From positions 1-64,000 of the forward strand of contig DDET01000068.1 of NCBI GenBank assembly GCA_002336915.1: DNA of 64,000 nucleotides. The letters run 5' to 3'. This document shows positions 9,303 through 18,392 of this stretch, one piece after another. Positions within the stretch are counted from its first letter, which is position 1; each line of letters starts with the position of its first letter. Below the pieces are notes generated by a model. That model saw only the letters and a list, made by a program, of their open reading frames with translations. It did not search any database and was not told the DNA's origin. This stretch comes from Bacteroidetes bacterium UBA1947. GTDB taxonomy: Bacteria; Bacteroidota; Bacteroidia; Chitinophagales; Chitinophagaceae. The position numbers and the translations under genes are program-made.

Positions 9303-10241
9303 ATGAAGAAACTACTACTTTTATTGATACTAGTCTCAGCAACAGCGATCAGCCAGGCGCAAACCGGTTACAAGTACAACTTCAGGAACAACCTGCATGA
9401 AAAAAACTTGCTGGGTCCGGACCTGGTCCCATCTTGTGCCGATACATTCCTGACAGATACGATCCCGGCATTTTCTTTGGTCCGCCCTGTATATAGCTTC
9501 AGCCAGAATTGCGGCGTTAATTTTAGCGATGCTGCAAACTTCCTCGCAATAGGCGATTACACCATAGAAATGTATGTTTCGCTCGATTCTGTATTAGGGT
9601 ATCGCAAGATGATCGATTACAAGAATATCTCCGACGACGGCGGGTTATATATCCACGACAGCACACTGGATTTCTTCAGCATTTTTGACACAGGCAATCC
9701 GCTCTATCCTGATAACAAGTATATGTTTACAGCTATAACAAGGAACAACGCCGATCAGAAAGTAAAATTATATGCAAATGGTACTTACCTGGGCAGCTTT
9801 ACTGATGCCGCAGGCGACGCTTTTTACAATGCCGATAAACTGCTGCGTTTTTTCCAAAATGACACATTGAACCCAGGGGTTGAAGCTTCGGCCGGCAAAG
9901 TAGCCTACCTGGCCATTTACAACTACGTACGTGACTCTTTCCTGGTTCATACTGACTTCACCGACTCACTGGGGCCGATATTAGCCGCAACTAATGTTAA
10001 GAACCTAAGTACCCAAAGCAATATTGAATTATGGCCAAACCCTGCAAGCGATGTATTACAGGTGTCTTCTATTACTGAGCTCCCCTACGTTGTTACAGAC
10101 CTGGCCGGCAGGCAGGTGTCAAATGGCACACTGTTGAAAGGAGAGAACAAAATAAATGTTGCTTCCTTAGCTCGCGGTATGTATCTTATTAAGCTGCAGG
10201 CCGACAACGCAGGTGCTGTTTACAAATTCATTAAAGACTAG
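9303..10241 (+). CDS. T9SS-sorted protein with LamG/concanavalin-like domain
   Basis: This 312-aa protein has a signal peptide at 1-19 (MKKLLLLLILVSATAISQAQ). Residues ~40-215 look like a concanavalin/LamG-type jelly roll: NFSDAANFLAIGDYTIEMYV, a later FTAITRNNADQKVKLYANGTY and LRFFQNDT are the usual strand signatures of that fold. The end (~240-312) is a T9SS sorting domain (ELWPNPASDVLQV, VTDLAGRQVSNG, ARGMYLIKL, YKFIKD). It probably binds a carbohydrate or protein at the surface. The fold is judged by eye and the ligand is unknown. Confidence 0.82.
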   Translation: MKKLLLLLILVSATAISQAQTGYKYNFRNNLHEKNLLGPDLVPSCADTFLTDTIPAFSLVRPVYSFSQNCGVNFSDAANFLAIGDYTIEMYVSLDSVLGYRKMIDYKNISDDGGLYIHDSTLDFFSIFDTGNPLYPDNKYMFTAITRNNADQKVKLYANGTYLGSFTDAAGDAFYNADKLLRFFQNDTLNPGVEASAGKVAYLAIYNYVRDSFLVHTDFTDSLGPILAATNVKNLSTQSNIELWPNPASDVLQVSSITELPYVVTDLAGRQVSNGTLLKGENKINVASLARGMYLIKLQADNAGAVYKFIKD

Positions 10242-10260
10242 CCTCCTACAATTTTGATAT

Positions 10261-10287
10261 AAAAGTCCTGCCTGTGCGGGACTTTTT
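10261..10287 (+). terminator. Rho-independent terminator
   Basis: A GTCC...GGGAC hairpin with A/T flanks and TTTTTATA lies 19 bp after the stop at 10241. Confidence 0.85.
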
Positions 10288-10297
10288 ATATTTAAAA

Positions 10298-10319
10298 GCC
10301 TCCTGTAAATACAGGAGGC
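10298..10319 (-). terminator. Terminator for the His-rich micro-lipoprotein gene
   Basis: A perfect 9-bp GC-rich stem (10298-10306 with 10311-10319, AAAT loop) is followed by TTTTAAATAT on the minus strand only. The next minus-strand gene upstream of it is the small gene at 10424-10594. Confidence 0.75.
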
Positions 10320-10423
10320 CCATCTGCAAATTTATTGTCATCCTTAATGTCAGGATAAAGATAGCCGGGCCCGGATCATAATTCATGCCCCTATAAAGGG
10401 GATTCTTTCGTTATTGTAGGCAT

Positions 10424-10594
10424 TTAATACCTATAGTTACCATGATCGCGATGCCAGCGATGGTAGTGGTGGTGGTGACTCCTCTGCACGTGATAGGAAT
10501 TGGGGTAGTAACCCGCCCCTACATCCACCGCACAAGAACTAAATCCCGCTGCAAGGAATAAAAACATTGCACCCATTAATATTAGCCGTTTCAT
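10424..10594 (-). CDS. Small His/Tyr-rich lipoprotein (56 aa)
   Basis: A short gene of 56 codons has a lipoprotein signal (MKRLILMGAMFLFLAAGFSSC, lipobox FSSC, lipidated Cys ~21). The mature part of ~36 residues is very rich in His, Tyr and Arg (SHHHHYHRWHRDHGNYRY). Such a mature chain could bind metal such as Zn, Ni or Cu or act as a sticky envelope peptide; that is inference. A second gene at 29738-29908 has exactly the same length and architecture (signal, SSC lipobox, His/Tyr-rich tail), which supports both being real. The two are probably related or convergent members of one class of micro-lipoproteins. Confidence 0.75.
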   Translation of the reverse strand: MKRLILMGAMFLFLAAGFSSCAVDVGAGYYPNSYHVQRSHHHHYHRWHRDHGNYRY

Positions 10595-10718
10595 AACCGT
10601 CATTTTATTTTTTTAAGAAATAAATACACCCTATGGATACAAAAGCTGCGCCACTAAACCTCAAAGAACAGCAAAAAGCGCTAACTGCTGATCGCAGACC
10701 CCTAAGGTAGGGGCACAA

Positions 10719-10749
10719 AAAAGGTTCAGGGACAAAGCCTGAACCTTTT
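10719..10749 (-). terminator. Terminator of the C25 peptidase gene
   Basis: A 12-bp stem (10719-10730 with 10738-10749) is followed on the minus strand by TTTTTT. It sits 20 bp beyond the peptidase stop codon. Confidence 0.9.
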
Positions 10750-10768
10750 AATTAAATAAATGTGATGG

Positions 10769-13036
10769 CTATTTAACTACCTGTAATGGCAACGATATTG
10801 GCTTGCCATCATTCAGCAGCTCAACAATGTAACTGCCCGCCGGCAATTTGCTTATGTCTATGCCGGTATTATTTGCCACTGAGCCTTCAGCTACTTTTTT
10901 GCCCGACATGTCTGTTATATTGTAGTTTACGTCACCCTGCAAGCCTCTTACATATGCTATGCTCTTGGCAGGGTTAGGATACAGGCTAACGCCCTCTTCA
11001 TTTACATTTATACCGGCAACATCAGTAGGGGCTATCACCCTTATCTTGCCAAAATACGGCTTTGTATTCGGTGCCGTTACACTTACCATTATTGAATCCC
11101 CAACCTGTAGCGGGCTGAAGCCATGGTGGGTGGCATTGCTTACCACGGGCCTTACCGAAAATAAGGTATCACGATGCATCAATGTTACGATAGCTCCGTT
11201 AATGTTTACGGATACATTTATTGCGCTCCAGTTAGGCGTTATAGTGGCCGGGTGAGTTACAGTAAGCGTAGCAGGCACCTTCTTTCTCAATTGCAGCGAC
11301 GGATCTCCGAAAAGTACCCATGTATCGGTCATATCATAACCACCTTGCAGGTAGTCATCGTTCATCGACATACAGCCTGTTTCCACTATCGGGCCTATGT
11401 TATCCAATGCCGGGGCATTATCGCTTATTATGTCATTCACAACATCCTGCGTCTGCATAGGTTCATTCCAATACTGGGAAATTGTACTCATAAAATTGGC
11501 AACAGAGCCCGTGGGGTTGAATGACATGTCGATGGAACGCTGAAATTTTTCGGCAAAGCAGGTATTATCAACAAAGGATCCCACATCGCAGCCCACGATC
11601 AGCACAAAAGGCCACTGCCCTGCATTATTGGTAAGGCTTGATATATCGCTGGTTGTAAAATTGCATGTTACGATTCCCTGGTCCCAGCCATGGCCGCAAT
11701 AATTAACCAGTGATACGCCGCTATCTATCTGGCTTACAAGGTCCACCGGCGCAGGATCTCCTGCTGCATCCTGTATGCCATGCGAGCTGTCATATAGTTC
11801 GCCCACTTGTGTATAGCTATCGCCCAGCAATTTAGTGCGTATGTTGCGCATATGTTGCCAGTCCATTTCATTATCATCGCCCGGGCCCAGGTTAGAGCCA
11901 ATACCTGTAGCATGGGTGTACCAGCTCTGTGCTACGTTTGGGCTTTTTTCGTAGCTGATGGTTTTGGTCAATTGTGGGGAAAGTTCGCCAAGATTATTAG
12001 CCGACAGGCGCCCAACAAAAATGTCCGCGTAATGGTCGTTTCCCGCCAGGTAGCCATAAGAAATATCTGAGGGTCCTGCAAAAGTGAGCGTGGCATTATC
12101 CACCAGGCCCGAATCCATGCGGGGTGTAATGGACATATTATCCCCTACCAGCAGCAGGTAGTCTATATGCTTTGCCTGGTAAAACTGCTTTACATAGGCG
12201 TATATGCTTTCCTGGTCAGGATAGCCTGGTATGTTACTGGTCTCTGTAACATAAGTGCGGATCCCCTGCTGGTTCTTCCACTTGATGAACTGTTTGATCG
12301 TATCGGCGAACATGTGCGGCGTAATAATAAGCATCTGTGCAGCATAGCCCACACTATCGCCGGCTGCCGTAGCCTTAGCAGCCGCCTGGCTCAGCAGATC
12401 GTAATTGATAAAATGCCTGCGGTATATATTGTTCCATATGCGGTTGCCCGATGCATCCTCAGGTTTATGCGTCATTTTTGCCTTCACCCGCAATGTCACT
12501 TTAGTATAAACACGCAGGGTGTGCGTCACCGGGTTGTACTGCACCGGGAACACCCATACGGTTTTACCATGCGCATCATGCACCACGTAGTCATTTACAA
12601 TACTGGCTGCTTCTGAAGGGTAAAATTTATTTTCTTTATAAACCGGCCCTGCCACCGGTGCAATAGTAGCAGGATCTATCTTGCGGCTCAGTTTTCCCTT
12701 TGCAGGTACTATATCATATCCCGCAAAGTCGGTATACTGGCTGTTCTGTATAGTAACCTCCATATTGTCGTCGCCTACCAGGAAACTGTAGCCTATAAAA
12801 GGCATGGCCGGCTCGTCTTTCCTGTTCAGGTACTGCAGGTGGTCCATATTTACCTCCAGCCGCGTCCAGGCTTCTTCAGCAGCTTTCGCACTCACACCGC
12901 CGAAATCAACCGAAAGCGTATACATATCGGCAGATGTTAACTTAATATCAGTGTTTGCCCTGTTCTTACTGAGCTGCTGGGCATTGACAGTTGCAGTGAT
13001 GCCCATTAGTAAAATGGGGAGTATCAATTTCCTCAT
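10769..13036 (-). CDS. Gingipain-like C25 family cysteine peptidase with T9SS sorting domain
   Basis: This 755-aa secreted protease starts at the ATG that gives a signal peptide (MRKLILPILLMGITATVNAQ); 37 further in-frame codons upstream lack signal character. A propeptide-like region (~20-230) is followed by the C25 caspase-like domain: QMLIITPHMF, YLLLVGD, the catalytic His in NYCGHGWD (~449) and the catalytic Cys in LIVGCDVG (~483). An Ig-like segment and a T9SS sorting domain (VSLYPNPAKSIAYV, ITDMSGKKV, AGSYIVELL) close the protein. Known family members include gingipains and PorU-type sortases. This one has a sorting domain and lacks PorU-like size, so it is a secreted peptidase rather than the PorU sortase. 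Specificity is unknown. Confidence 0.92.
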   Translation of the reverse strand: MRKLILPILLMGITATVNAQQLSKNRANTDIKLTSADMYTLSVDFGGVSAKAAEEAWTRLEVNMDHLQYLNRKDEPAMPFIGYSFLVGDDNMEVTIQNSQYTDFAGYDIVPAKGKLSRKIDPATIAPVAGPVYKENKFYPSEAASIVNDYVVHDAHGKTVWVFPVQYNPVTHTLRVYTKVTLRVKAKMTHKPEDASGNRIWNNIYRRHFINYDLLSQAAAKATAAGDSVGYAAQMLIITPHMFADTIKQFIKWKNQQGIRTYVTETSNIPGYPDQESIYAYVKQFYQAKHIDYLLLVGDNMSITPRMDSGLVDNATLTFAGPSDISYGYLAGNDHYADIFVGRLSANNLGELSPQLTKTISYEKSPNVAQSWYTHATGIGSNLGPGDDNEMDWQHMRNIRTKLLGDSYTQVGELYDSSHGIQDAAGDPAPVDLVSQIDSGVSLVNYCGHGWDQGIVTCNFTTSDISSLTNNAGQWPFVLIVGCDVGSFVDNTCFAEKFQRSIDMSFNPTGSVANFMSTISQYWNEPMQTQDVVNDIISDNAPALDNIGPIVETGCMSMNDDYLQGGYDMTDTWVLFGDPSLQLRKKVPATLTVTHPATITPNWSAINVSVNINGAIVTLMHRDTLFSVRPVVSNATHHGFSPLQVGDSIMVSVTAPNTKPYFGKIRVIAPTDVAGINVNEEGVSLYPNPAKSIAYVRGLQGDVNYNITDMSGKKVAEGSVANNTGIDISKLPAGSYIVELLNDGKPISLPLQVVK

Positions 13037-13260
13037 AAATTGCACATTAAGCATTTTAAAGATAGGGCTTTTTGTAATAGAATCCTCGCGAATTGGGGTA
13101 AATCGGCCAAATTTCGGCGGCGGCTTGCTAATGGAGGATTCCTTCAATACTGGTCAAACTAATAAAAATGTGGTACATAATTTGCTGCAAACTTGTATCG
13201 TACGTACCAGTAAACCTTCAATACACACGTTTGGCTATAATTAACTTAAACCTCATCGAA

Positions 13261-13848
13261 ATGAAGATAATAATAGCTTGCTCTCTGATCCTCGCTATAT
13301 TGACCGGTTGCCGTCAAAAAGACAAGGCACATGATTTACACACAGTTCGCCAGGATTTGCTGAATTATTTTGACTGGAAAGTGGGCAGCTATTGGGTATT
13401 TACAGACACCCTTACCGGGAAAAGAGATAGCTTGGTAGTGGACGAAAGTGATGAATGTTACGGTATGACTATCGATAATGTAGATTATAAAGATAAATGT
13501 ATATTTATTTTTGAATATTATGACACCTTCGCAGTCCGGAAGGTTTGGGAAATAAATCTGAGTTCCCTTAACGATGGCGATGCTGTGCTCTTGTACTACA
13601 ACCAGGGGTATTTTGGCAGTGGCAATCAAATTTTGACTTACAATATAAATCCTATCGATCTCAAGCCCGGTAACGTTATTTCACCGCAAATGACCGTAGG
13701 CTCCAAAACCTACACGAATGTATTTAACAGCGCTATGCTGCATGAGCGGATATTACTGAACGCCGATTCCGGATTTATTGAGCTGGACCTCAATAACTTC
13801 TATACACACAAAGCATTGGTACTGCAAAAAAGCCATATCGTTCACTGA
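13261..13848 (+). CDS. Lipoprotein of unknown function
   Basis: This 195-aa protein starts at the ATG giving a lipoprotein signal with lipobox LTGC (Cys ~17). The mature part contains a WKVGSYWVFTDT segment seen in many short Bacteroidota lipoproteins, then alternating strands. No enzyme motif is visible. It is divergent from the C25 peptidase gene (about 225 bp between starts), so the two promoters share one region. Function unknown. Confidence 0.8.
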   Translation: MKIIIACSLILAILTGCRQKDKAHDLHTVRQDLLNYFDWKVGSYWVFTDTLTGKRDSLVVDESDECYGMTIDNVDYKDKCIFIFEYYDTFAVRKVWEINLSSLNDGDAVLLYYNQGYFGSGNQILTYNINPIDLKPGNVISPQMTVGSKTYTNVFNSAMLHERILLNADSGFIELDLNNFYTHKALVLQKSHIVH

Positions 13849-13917
13849 TCGCAGAAATGTTGGAACGTGGGGCTGGTAAGGATTTTTGAATTATCATTGC
13901 ACTAAATCCGCCTCTTT

Positions 13918-14556
13918 ATGGCTACTTACAAGGAGATATTTGAGCATAATAAAAATTGGGTGGCCTCGCGCACCGCTGAAGACCCCGGCTTTTTTGAAAA
14001 ACTGGCTAAAGACCAGGAACCTGATTACCTGTACATAGGCTGCTCCGACAGCCGGGTGCCGGCCAACGAAATTATGGGCCTGGAGCCTGGCGACGTTTTC
14101 GTTCACCGCAATGTGGGCAACCTGGTTAACAATAGCGACCTAAATGTGCAGGCGGTTATAGACTTCGCGGTCAGCCACCTGCATGTAAAGCATATCATCG
14201 TCTGCGGGCATTACAACTGTGGGGCGGTAAAAGCTGCGATGGTTCCGCAGGATCTGGGCATCCTGAACCCATGGCTGCGTAACATACGCGATGTGTACCG
14301 AATGCACTACGATGAGCTCCAGGCCATCTCCGATGAGAAGGCCCGCTATAACAGGCTGGTGGAGCTGAATATAAAAGAACAGTGTTTTAATGTAGTTAAG
14401 ATCGCCACCATACAAAAAAGCTACTTAGACCACAAATACCCCACGGTGCACGGCTGGGTCTTCGACTTACACAGCGGCTACCTTGTTGATCTCAATATAG
14501 ATTTCAAGGCGATCCTGAAGGAAGTGCAGAAGGTGTATGATCTGCACGGCGAGTAA
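13918..14556 (+). CDS. can: Beta-class carbonic anhydrase
   Basis: This 212-aa cytoplasmic enzyme interconverts CO2 and bicarbonate, supplying bicarbonate to carboxylases. The zinc ligands are Cys42, His98 and Cys101 (IGCSDSRVP and VCGHYNCGAV), with the Asp44-Arg46 dyad also intact. HRNVGNLV is present. Length and motifs match the proteobacterial-type beta-CA. The following small secreted-protein gene starts 11 bp later on the same strand and may be co-transcribed without a functional link. Confidence 0.97.
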   Translation: MATYKEIFEHNKNWVASRTAEDPGFFEKLAKDQEPDYLYIGCSDSRVPANEIMGLEPGDVFVHRNVGNLVNNSDLNVQAVIDFAVSHLHVKHIIVCGHYNCGAVKAAMVPQDLGILNPWLRNIRDVYRMHYDELQAISDEKARYNRLVELNIKEQCFNVVKIATIQKSYLDHKYPTVHGWVFDLHSGYLVDLNIDFKAILKEVQKVYDLHGE

Positions 14557-14567
14557 CTGATCAATTC

Positions 14568-14942
14568 ATGGCTATGAACAAGTTGTTCTTTAGTGTTGTT
14601 TTTCTCTTCAATTGCTTAATTGCTTTCGCACAGAAGCCCTACCAGAAATATGAAGGGCAGGAGTTTTTGCGGCAGGCACAGCTTACAAAAGAATATAAAG
14701 CAGCGAAGGAAAAGGCCGACCGGTTCAATCTTGATACTACACAGGTGCCCCAGGAAGTTAAGTTCATCATTGTAAGGCAAAAGGAACTGGGAATTGACCC
14801 GGACACACTCGTTGGGCATCTTACCAGAGAACTGGCGATCGGGCCACCACTTGAGTCTTATGAACTGCTTTACGACCGCAACAGGAAAAAAATAGTTTCC
14901 ATTAAGGGCGGCATGAATAGTAACGTCCAAATACTGAAATAG
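14568..14942 (+). CDS. Small secreted protein, unknown function
   Basis: This 124-aa protein has a signal peptide (cleavage after IAFAQ, ~22) and a charged helical mature domain with no recognisable motif. Two ATGs two codons apart could start it. It follows can by 11 bp and converges with the minus-strand gene ending at 14945, leaving 2 bp between stops. Confidence 0.7.
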   Translation: MAMNKLFFSVVFLFNCLIAFAQKPYQKYEGQEFLRQAQLTKEYKAAKEKADRFNLDTTQVPQEVKFIIVRQKELGIDPDTLVGHLTRELAIGPPLESYELLYDRNRKKIVSIKGGMNSNVQILK

Positions 14943-14944
14943 CC

Positions 14945-17365
14945 TTAACGGCTATTCACATAATCTTTAAAGTAACTACAGGTATTATAGGCTATCTTGT
15001 AGAACTTGGTTTTGGCATACTTATTTTTAAGCACTACGAAATATGGATTCTCTAGCGAATAGGAGTAATATTCCTCCCCGGCCGGCGAATAATAATCCTC
15101 CTCACGTTGCGGTGAGCCACAGCGTTTCTGCTTACATTTTGCAGCCATAAAAGTACACTTGGCCTTCTGTTCAGGGTCTTTGCTATTTGCGATCGCTACC
15201 AGGAAGTATTTTTCCGCTTCAACGGGATCGTAATATTCGCGATACTCCGCGGGCAGTGAGGCGCGCAGCTTGCTATCTATGTAGCCCGGCTCATATATTC
15301 CCCTGTGGTAAGTGCAGGCATAGCAGGCCCTGCCGTAATAAGATATATTATACAGGCCCGCTGCGTACAGGTAAGCCGCATCCGCATCCTTTGGGTTCTT
15401 TAACAGTTTAAGCTGCAGGTCCAGCATCTTTTCTGCAAACTCCATTTTATTCATCACAACAGTTGTGTCTATCGGCCTGATTATTTGATAGTCGTCTATA
15501 TGCATGATAAATGGGTTCGGCAATATCACATCATGCTGCATAAGCCCCGGCAACTTTTTGAAGGTGGCTACCGCCTTATCAAATTGATGAAAACGTATGT
15601 ATTTGGTCGCTTCCAGTTCGCGCAGCACGTCCACTGTAAATTCGTTGTTGTTACTTAACCAACGTTCAAATTCACTCTTGTTTGCTTGCTGTCGGTATGC
15701 CTGGAAGGCTTTGAGATGTTCAATATCCATTGCATTTACCAGGCTGCCCGCCCGGTCCTCCGAGTAGTCGCCGCCGTATTCGCGGAGGGCATCACTTTCT
15801 TCCCTTGCCGCACGCGACAGGCAAAAGATCGCTTTCATGCTGTCACCTTGCTTCAGGTATGCTTCGGCCAGCACTTTCGTCATTATTTTGCTGTATGTAG
15901 CCGGTTCACTTTGTTCCATACGCTTTAGCGCAGGTAATAGCTCAGCCTCTGTCTGTGCGCTGATCCGCTCGCTGGATAAGGGTATGTACAAGGTATGGAT
16001 GATGCCGGCCATTTCCTTTTCGCTTTCGCTCATTGGCAGTTTATCCGCAATATCCAGTTGCGCATTGCTCGCGGCCATCTTGCCGCCCGCGAGGGCAAGG
16101 TATGAGGATGCAAGATGCCAGAAGGCCACATGCCCGTTCTTCCCTTCGTCAGCCGCTTTCTGCGCAAAAATGCGCAACCTGTCCAGGTAGGGGAGGTATT
16201 TATTCAGTTGCTCCCTTATAGCATCTATATCGCTGCCGGGCGGCGGCCCGGACAAGGGGAATGCAGCAAAGCTGATAATATTGCTAAAATCCTCCGCCAG
16301 GTAAAGCTGTTCAGCTTTGTTTATTTCCCTCACCATTACCACATCCAGCCCTGCTACAGTAGGGTCTGCCTTGTAGGCATCCTCCAGAGCATCGGCGCCG
16401 GCCATATCATCTCCGTAAAACTCATACAGCCCGTACATAACGTTAACCACTGCCTTTTCATGCCCGCTTTTACAAAGAGCAAGTATGCTATCCAAAGACC
16501 GGTCCACCGCCCAGTTAAAACTAATATGCGCAGGCTTTTTCATTTCATCGCTCAGGTCAAAGGCAAGACTGTATGTATACGCCGCTTCTACTTTCCTTCC
16601 TAGCCTGTAGAGCGCACCGGCCTTTAATCCCAGGCAGCGCGCGTACATAATGCTGTTAGTGCTCTTGTTGCCTGCCAGCTCATCAAATAGTTGCAGTGTT
16701 TCATTGTATCTGTAGCTGTAAAAGGCCATACGTAATACCTGGTAATTGTAGCGCCATTGCAGGAATTTACTTTTGGCTTTCCGCCGCAGCTGCTTGCCTT
16801 CATCTGTTAACGACTGCATGTCTGCAGTATCGCGTAGCTTCAGTTTATATGCTACTGCACTGTCGTCCCAATAGCTATCCGTGGCATATGTGAAGGGCTC
16901 ACACTTCTTTGCGAAAACGATATACGCAAGGGCCCGTTTGTCCTTATGGTATGCAAGCCATTTTGCAAAACTGTTCTTCCCCAGGTACGGCGGAACGGTA
17001 GCACCTTTCTTCTTGTCTACATAGTCATAAATAGCCTGCACGCTCTCCCCGCTGTATTTGTATATAAAGCTGTCTATGTCTTCGGCCTTTGCTTCATTAT
17101 TACAATAGCTTTGCCACTCGGGTATATTTTGGTCACCAAGCTTTTCAAGCTTCAACTCATCAAATCCATAACCCTCATCGTAATACCGGTACTCGCTTAT
17201 GTAGTAAAACGGAACATAGGCAGGCCCGCCGGCCAGGGTGTTAGAAAAAAATGAGTTTGGGCTATCGTAAGGATCATCGCCAAAATAACAGGCCTGTACG
17301 ATGCGCACTGTAGCTACCAAAACAATAATACTAACGATAGGCATCCAGTACCTTCTCCAGCGCAT
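14945..17365 (-). CDS. Large helical-repeat (TPR-like) envelope protein, unknown
   Basis: In this 806-aa protein, residues 1-25 are hydrophobic and end at a Cys-containing segment (VRIVQACYFGDDPYD), which could be a signal anchor. The rest is rich in paired amphipathic helices resembling degenerate TPRs (for example LGLKAGALYRLGRKVEAAYTY, LAEAYLKQGDSMKAIFCLSRA). A Cys-rich patch near ~685 (RACYACTYH) is unusual. The gene overlaps the upstream lipoprotein gene by 35 bp; an alternative ATG seven codons in would cut this to 14 bp. The overlap suggests the two proteins work together. I recall similar lipoprotein/TPR pairs in pseudomonads, but this is unverified. Confidence 0.75.
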   Translation of the reverse strand: MRWRRYWMPIVSIIVLVATVRIVQACYFGDDPYDSPNSFFSNTLAGGPAYVPFYYISEYRYYDEGYGFDELKLEKLGDQNIPEWQSYCNNEAKAEDIDSFIYKYSGESVQAIYDYVDKKKGATVPPYLGKNSFAKWLAYHKDKRALAYIVFAKKCEPFTYATDSYWDDSAVAYKLKLRDTADMQSLTDEGKQLRRKAKSKFLQWRYNYQVLRMAFYSYRYNETLQLFDELAGNKSTNSIMYARCLGLKAGALYRLGRKVEAAYTYSLAFDLSDEMKKPAHISFNWAVDRSLDSILALCKSGHEKAVVNVMYGLYEFYGDDMAGADALEDAYKADPTVAGLDVVMVREINKAEQLYLAEDFSNIISFAAFPLSGPPPGSDIDAIREQLNKYLPYLDRLRIFAQKAADEGKNGHVAFWHLASSYLALAGGKMAASNAQLDIADKLPMSESEKEMAGIIHTLYIPLSSERISAQTEAELLPALKRMEQSEPATYSKIMTKVLAEAYLKQGDSMKAIFCLSRAAREESDALREYGGDYSEDRAGSLVNAMDIEHLKAFQAYRQQANKSEFERWLSNNNEFTVDVLRELEATKYIRFHQFDKAVATFKKLPGLMQHDVILPNPFIMHIDDYQIIRPIDTTVVMNKMEFAEKMLDLQLKLLKNPKDADAAYLYAAGLYNISYYGRACYACTYHRGIYEPGYIDSKLRASLPAEYREYYDPVEAEKYFLVAIANSKDPEQKAKCTFMAAKCKQKRCGSPQREEDYYSPAGEEYYSYSLENPYFVVLKNKYAKTKFYKIAYNTCSYFKDYVNSR

Positions 17366-18392
17366 GAACGGAATATTTTTTTAAAGTTATACTATCACAG
17401 TGGAAGAAAACAACATTTAAGCTGTCTTGCTTAATATTTTTTGCGGTGTACTTCGCCAGCTCATGAATGTCATTGTACGATGCATCCTCAGGCCTTATCT
17501 CTTCTCCTTTTTTCAAGGTATAGCCGTTCAACACCGTATCTTTTGTGCAGGCATACATGTTGCTCCCCGTCTTGTTAAAAAGCGTTCCTTGTTTTACCAA
17601 AGTCGCGGGGATGTCACGCAGTATACCCTTAAACTGTTTGTCCTTAAAAAGCAGGCACCAGTCAAATAAGGGCAACGCCACATCAAGTGGCAAGGGATAT
17701 GTGGGCAGGTATGCAAGATACTTCTCGGCTTCCTCGGGATCAATAATGGAGTTTTTGATATCGTACTGCTTAATGTTACCCATGTTATAGCACATCAGCA
17801 GGCCCTTATCCACGGGCGGCACCCCCATGCGTACCTTGTACTTCACCTGGTGCAGGCGGATAGTAGCCGATAGCGTCTTGCCCTTAAACCAATCCTGTTG
17901 CCTGAATGCTTCCAGCAGCTTGAAATATCTATCCCGTGTACTGCTGGTCCAGTCACAGTCTATTTGTATTTCCTTCGGCTTTATACCTGCCTGCTCACAA
18001 AGGGCCTGTCCCATAGCTGCAATATGTCCTGCAAGTGAGCTCACATTATCTTCAAGAAAATGGCCAAGCACTTCCTGCTTAATAAATATTACCGGGATGT
18101 ACTTAAATGTTCTGTCCATCTGCGCCGGTAAATGGATGGGGGCAAGGGGCATAGCCGAGTGCTGTACTTCATCCCAGTCCACATCGAAAAGGCGCAGGTA
18201 CATATTCCTGCATTTTAGCTGCCTGAGTTGCTCCAACTCGCTTGCACGGGGGCTATAAGTAGTCTTCCAGTAGTAAATGCCGGGGGTAATATGGTGATGC
18301 CTGTTTTTACAGGAACAAAGGGTGAGCAGCAGGATGGCAATTCCTGGTATAAAAACGTAGCGTACCCGGTATATATGGCGACTATGGAACAA
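17331..18392 (-). CDS. Lipoprotein, possibly DUF3142-like, of unknown function
   Basis: This 353-aa protein has a lipoprotein signal ending LCSC (Cys ~28). The mature chain reads like a TIM-barrel-type protein: GIYYWKTTYSP near the start, then EIQIDCDWTSSTRDRYFKLL. The latter resembles the conserved strand (IQIDxDxxxxxRxxYxxLL) that I associate with DUF3142. LLMCYNMGNI and LPLDVALPLFDW follow as later barrel strands. It overlaps the upstream kinase-like gene by 11 bp and the downstream TPR-like gene by 35 bp, so it is part of a tight operon. The family link is from memory. A sugar-related hydrolase-like role is possible but unproven. Confidence 0.72.
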   Translation of the reverse strand: MFHSRHIYRVRYVFIPGIAILLLTLCSCKNRHHHITPGIYYWKTTYSPRASELEQLRQLKCRNMYLRLFDVDWDEVQHSAMPLAPIHLPAQMDRTFKYIPVIFIKQEVLGHFLEDNVSSLAGHIAAMGQALCEQAGIKPKEIQIDCDWTSSTRDRYFKLLEAFRQQDWFKGKTLSATIRLHQVKYKVRMGVPPVDKGLLMCYNMGNIKQYDIKNSIIDPEEAEKYLAYLPTYPLPLDVALPLFDWCLLFKDKQFKGILRDIPATLVKQGTLFNKTGSNMYACTKDTVLNGYTLKKGEEIRPEDASYNDIHELAKYTAKNIKQDSLNVVFFHCDSITLKKYSVHALEKVLDAYR

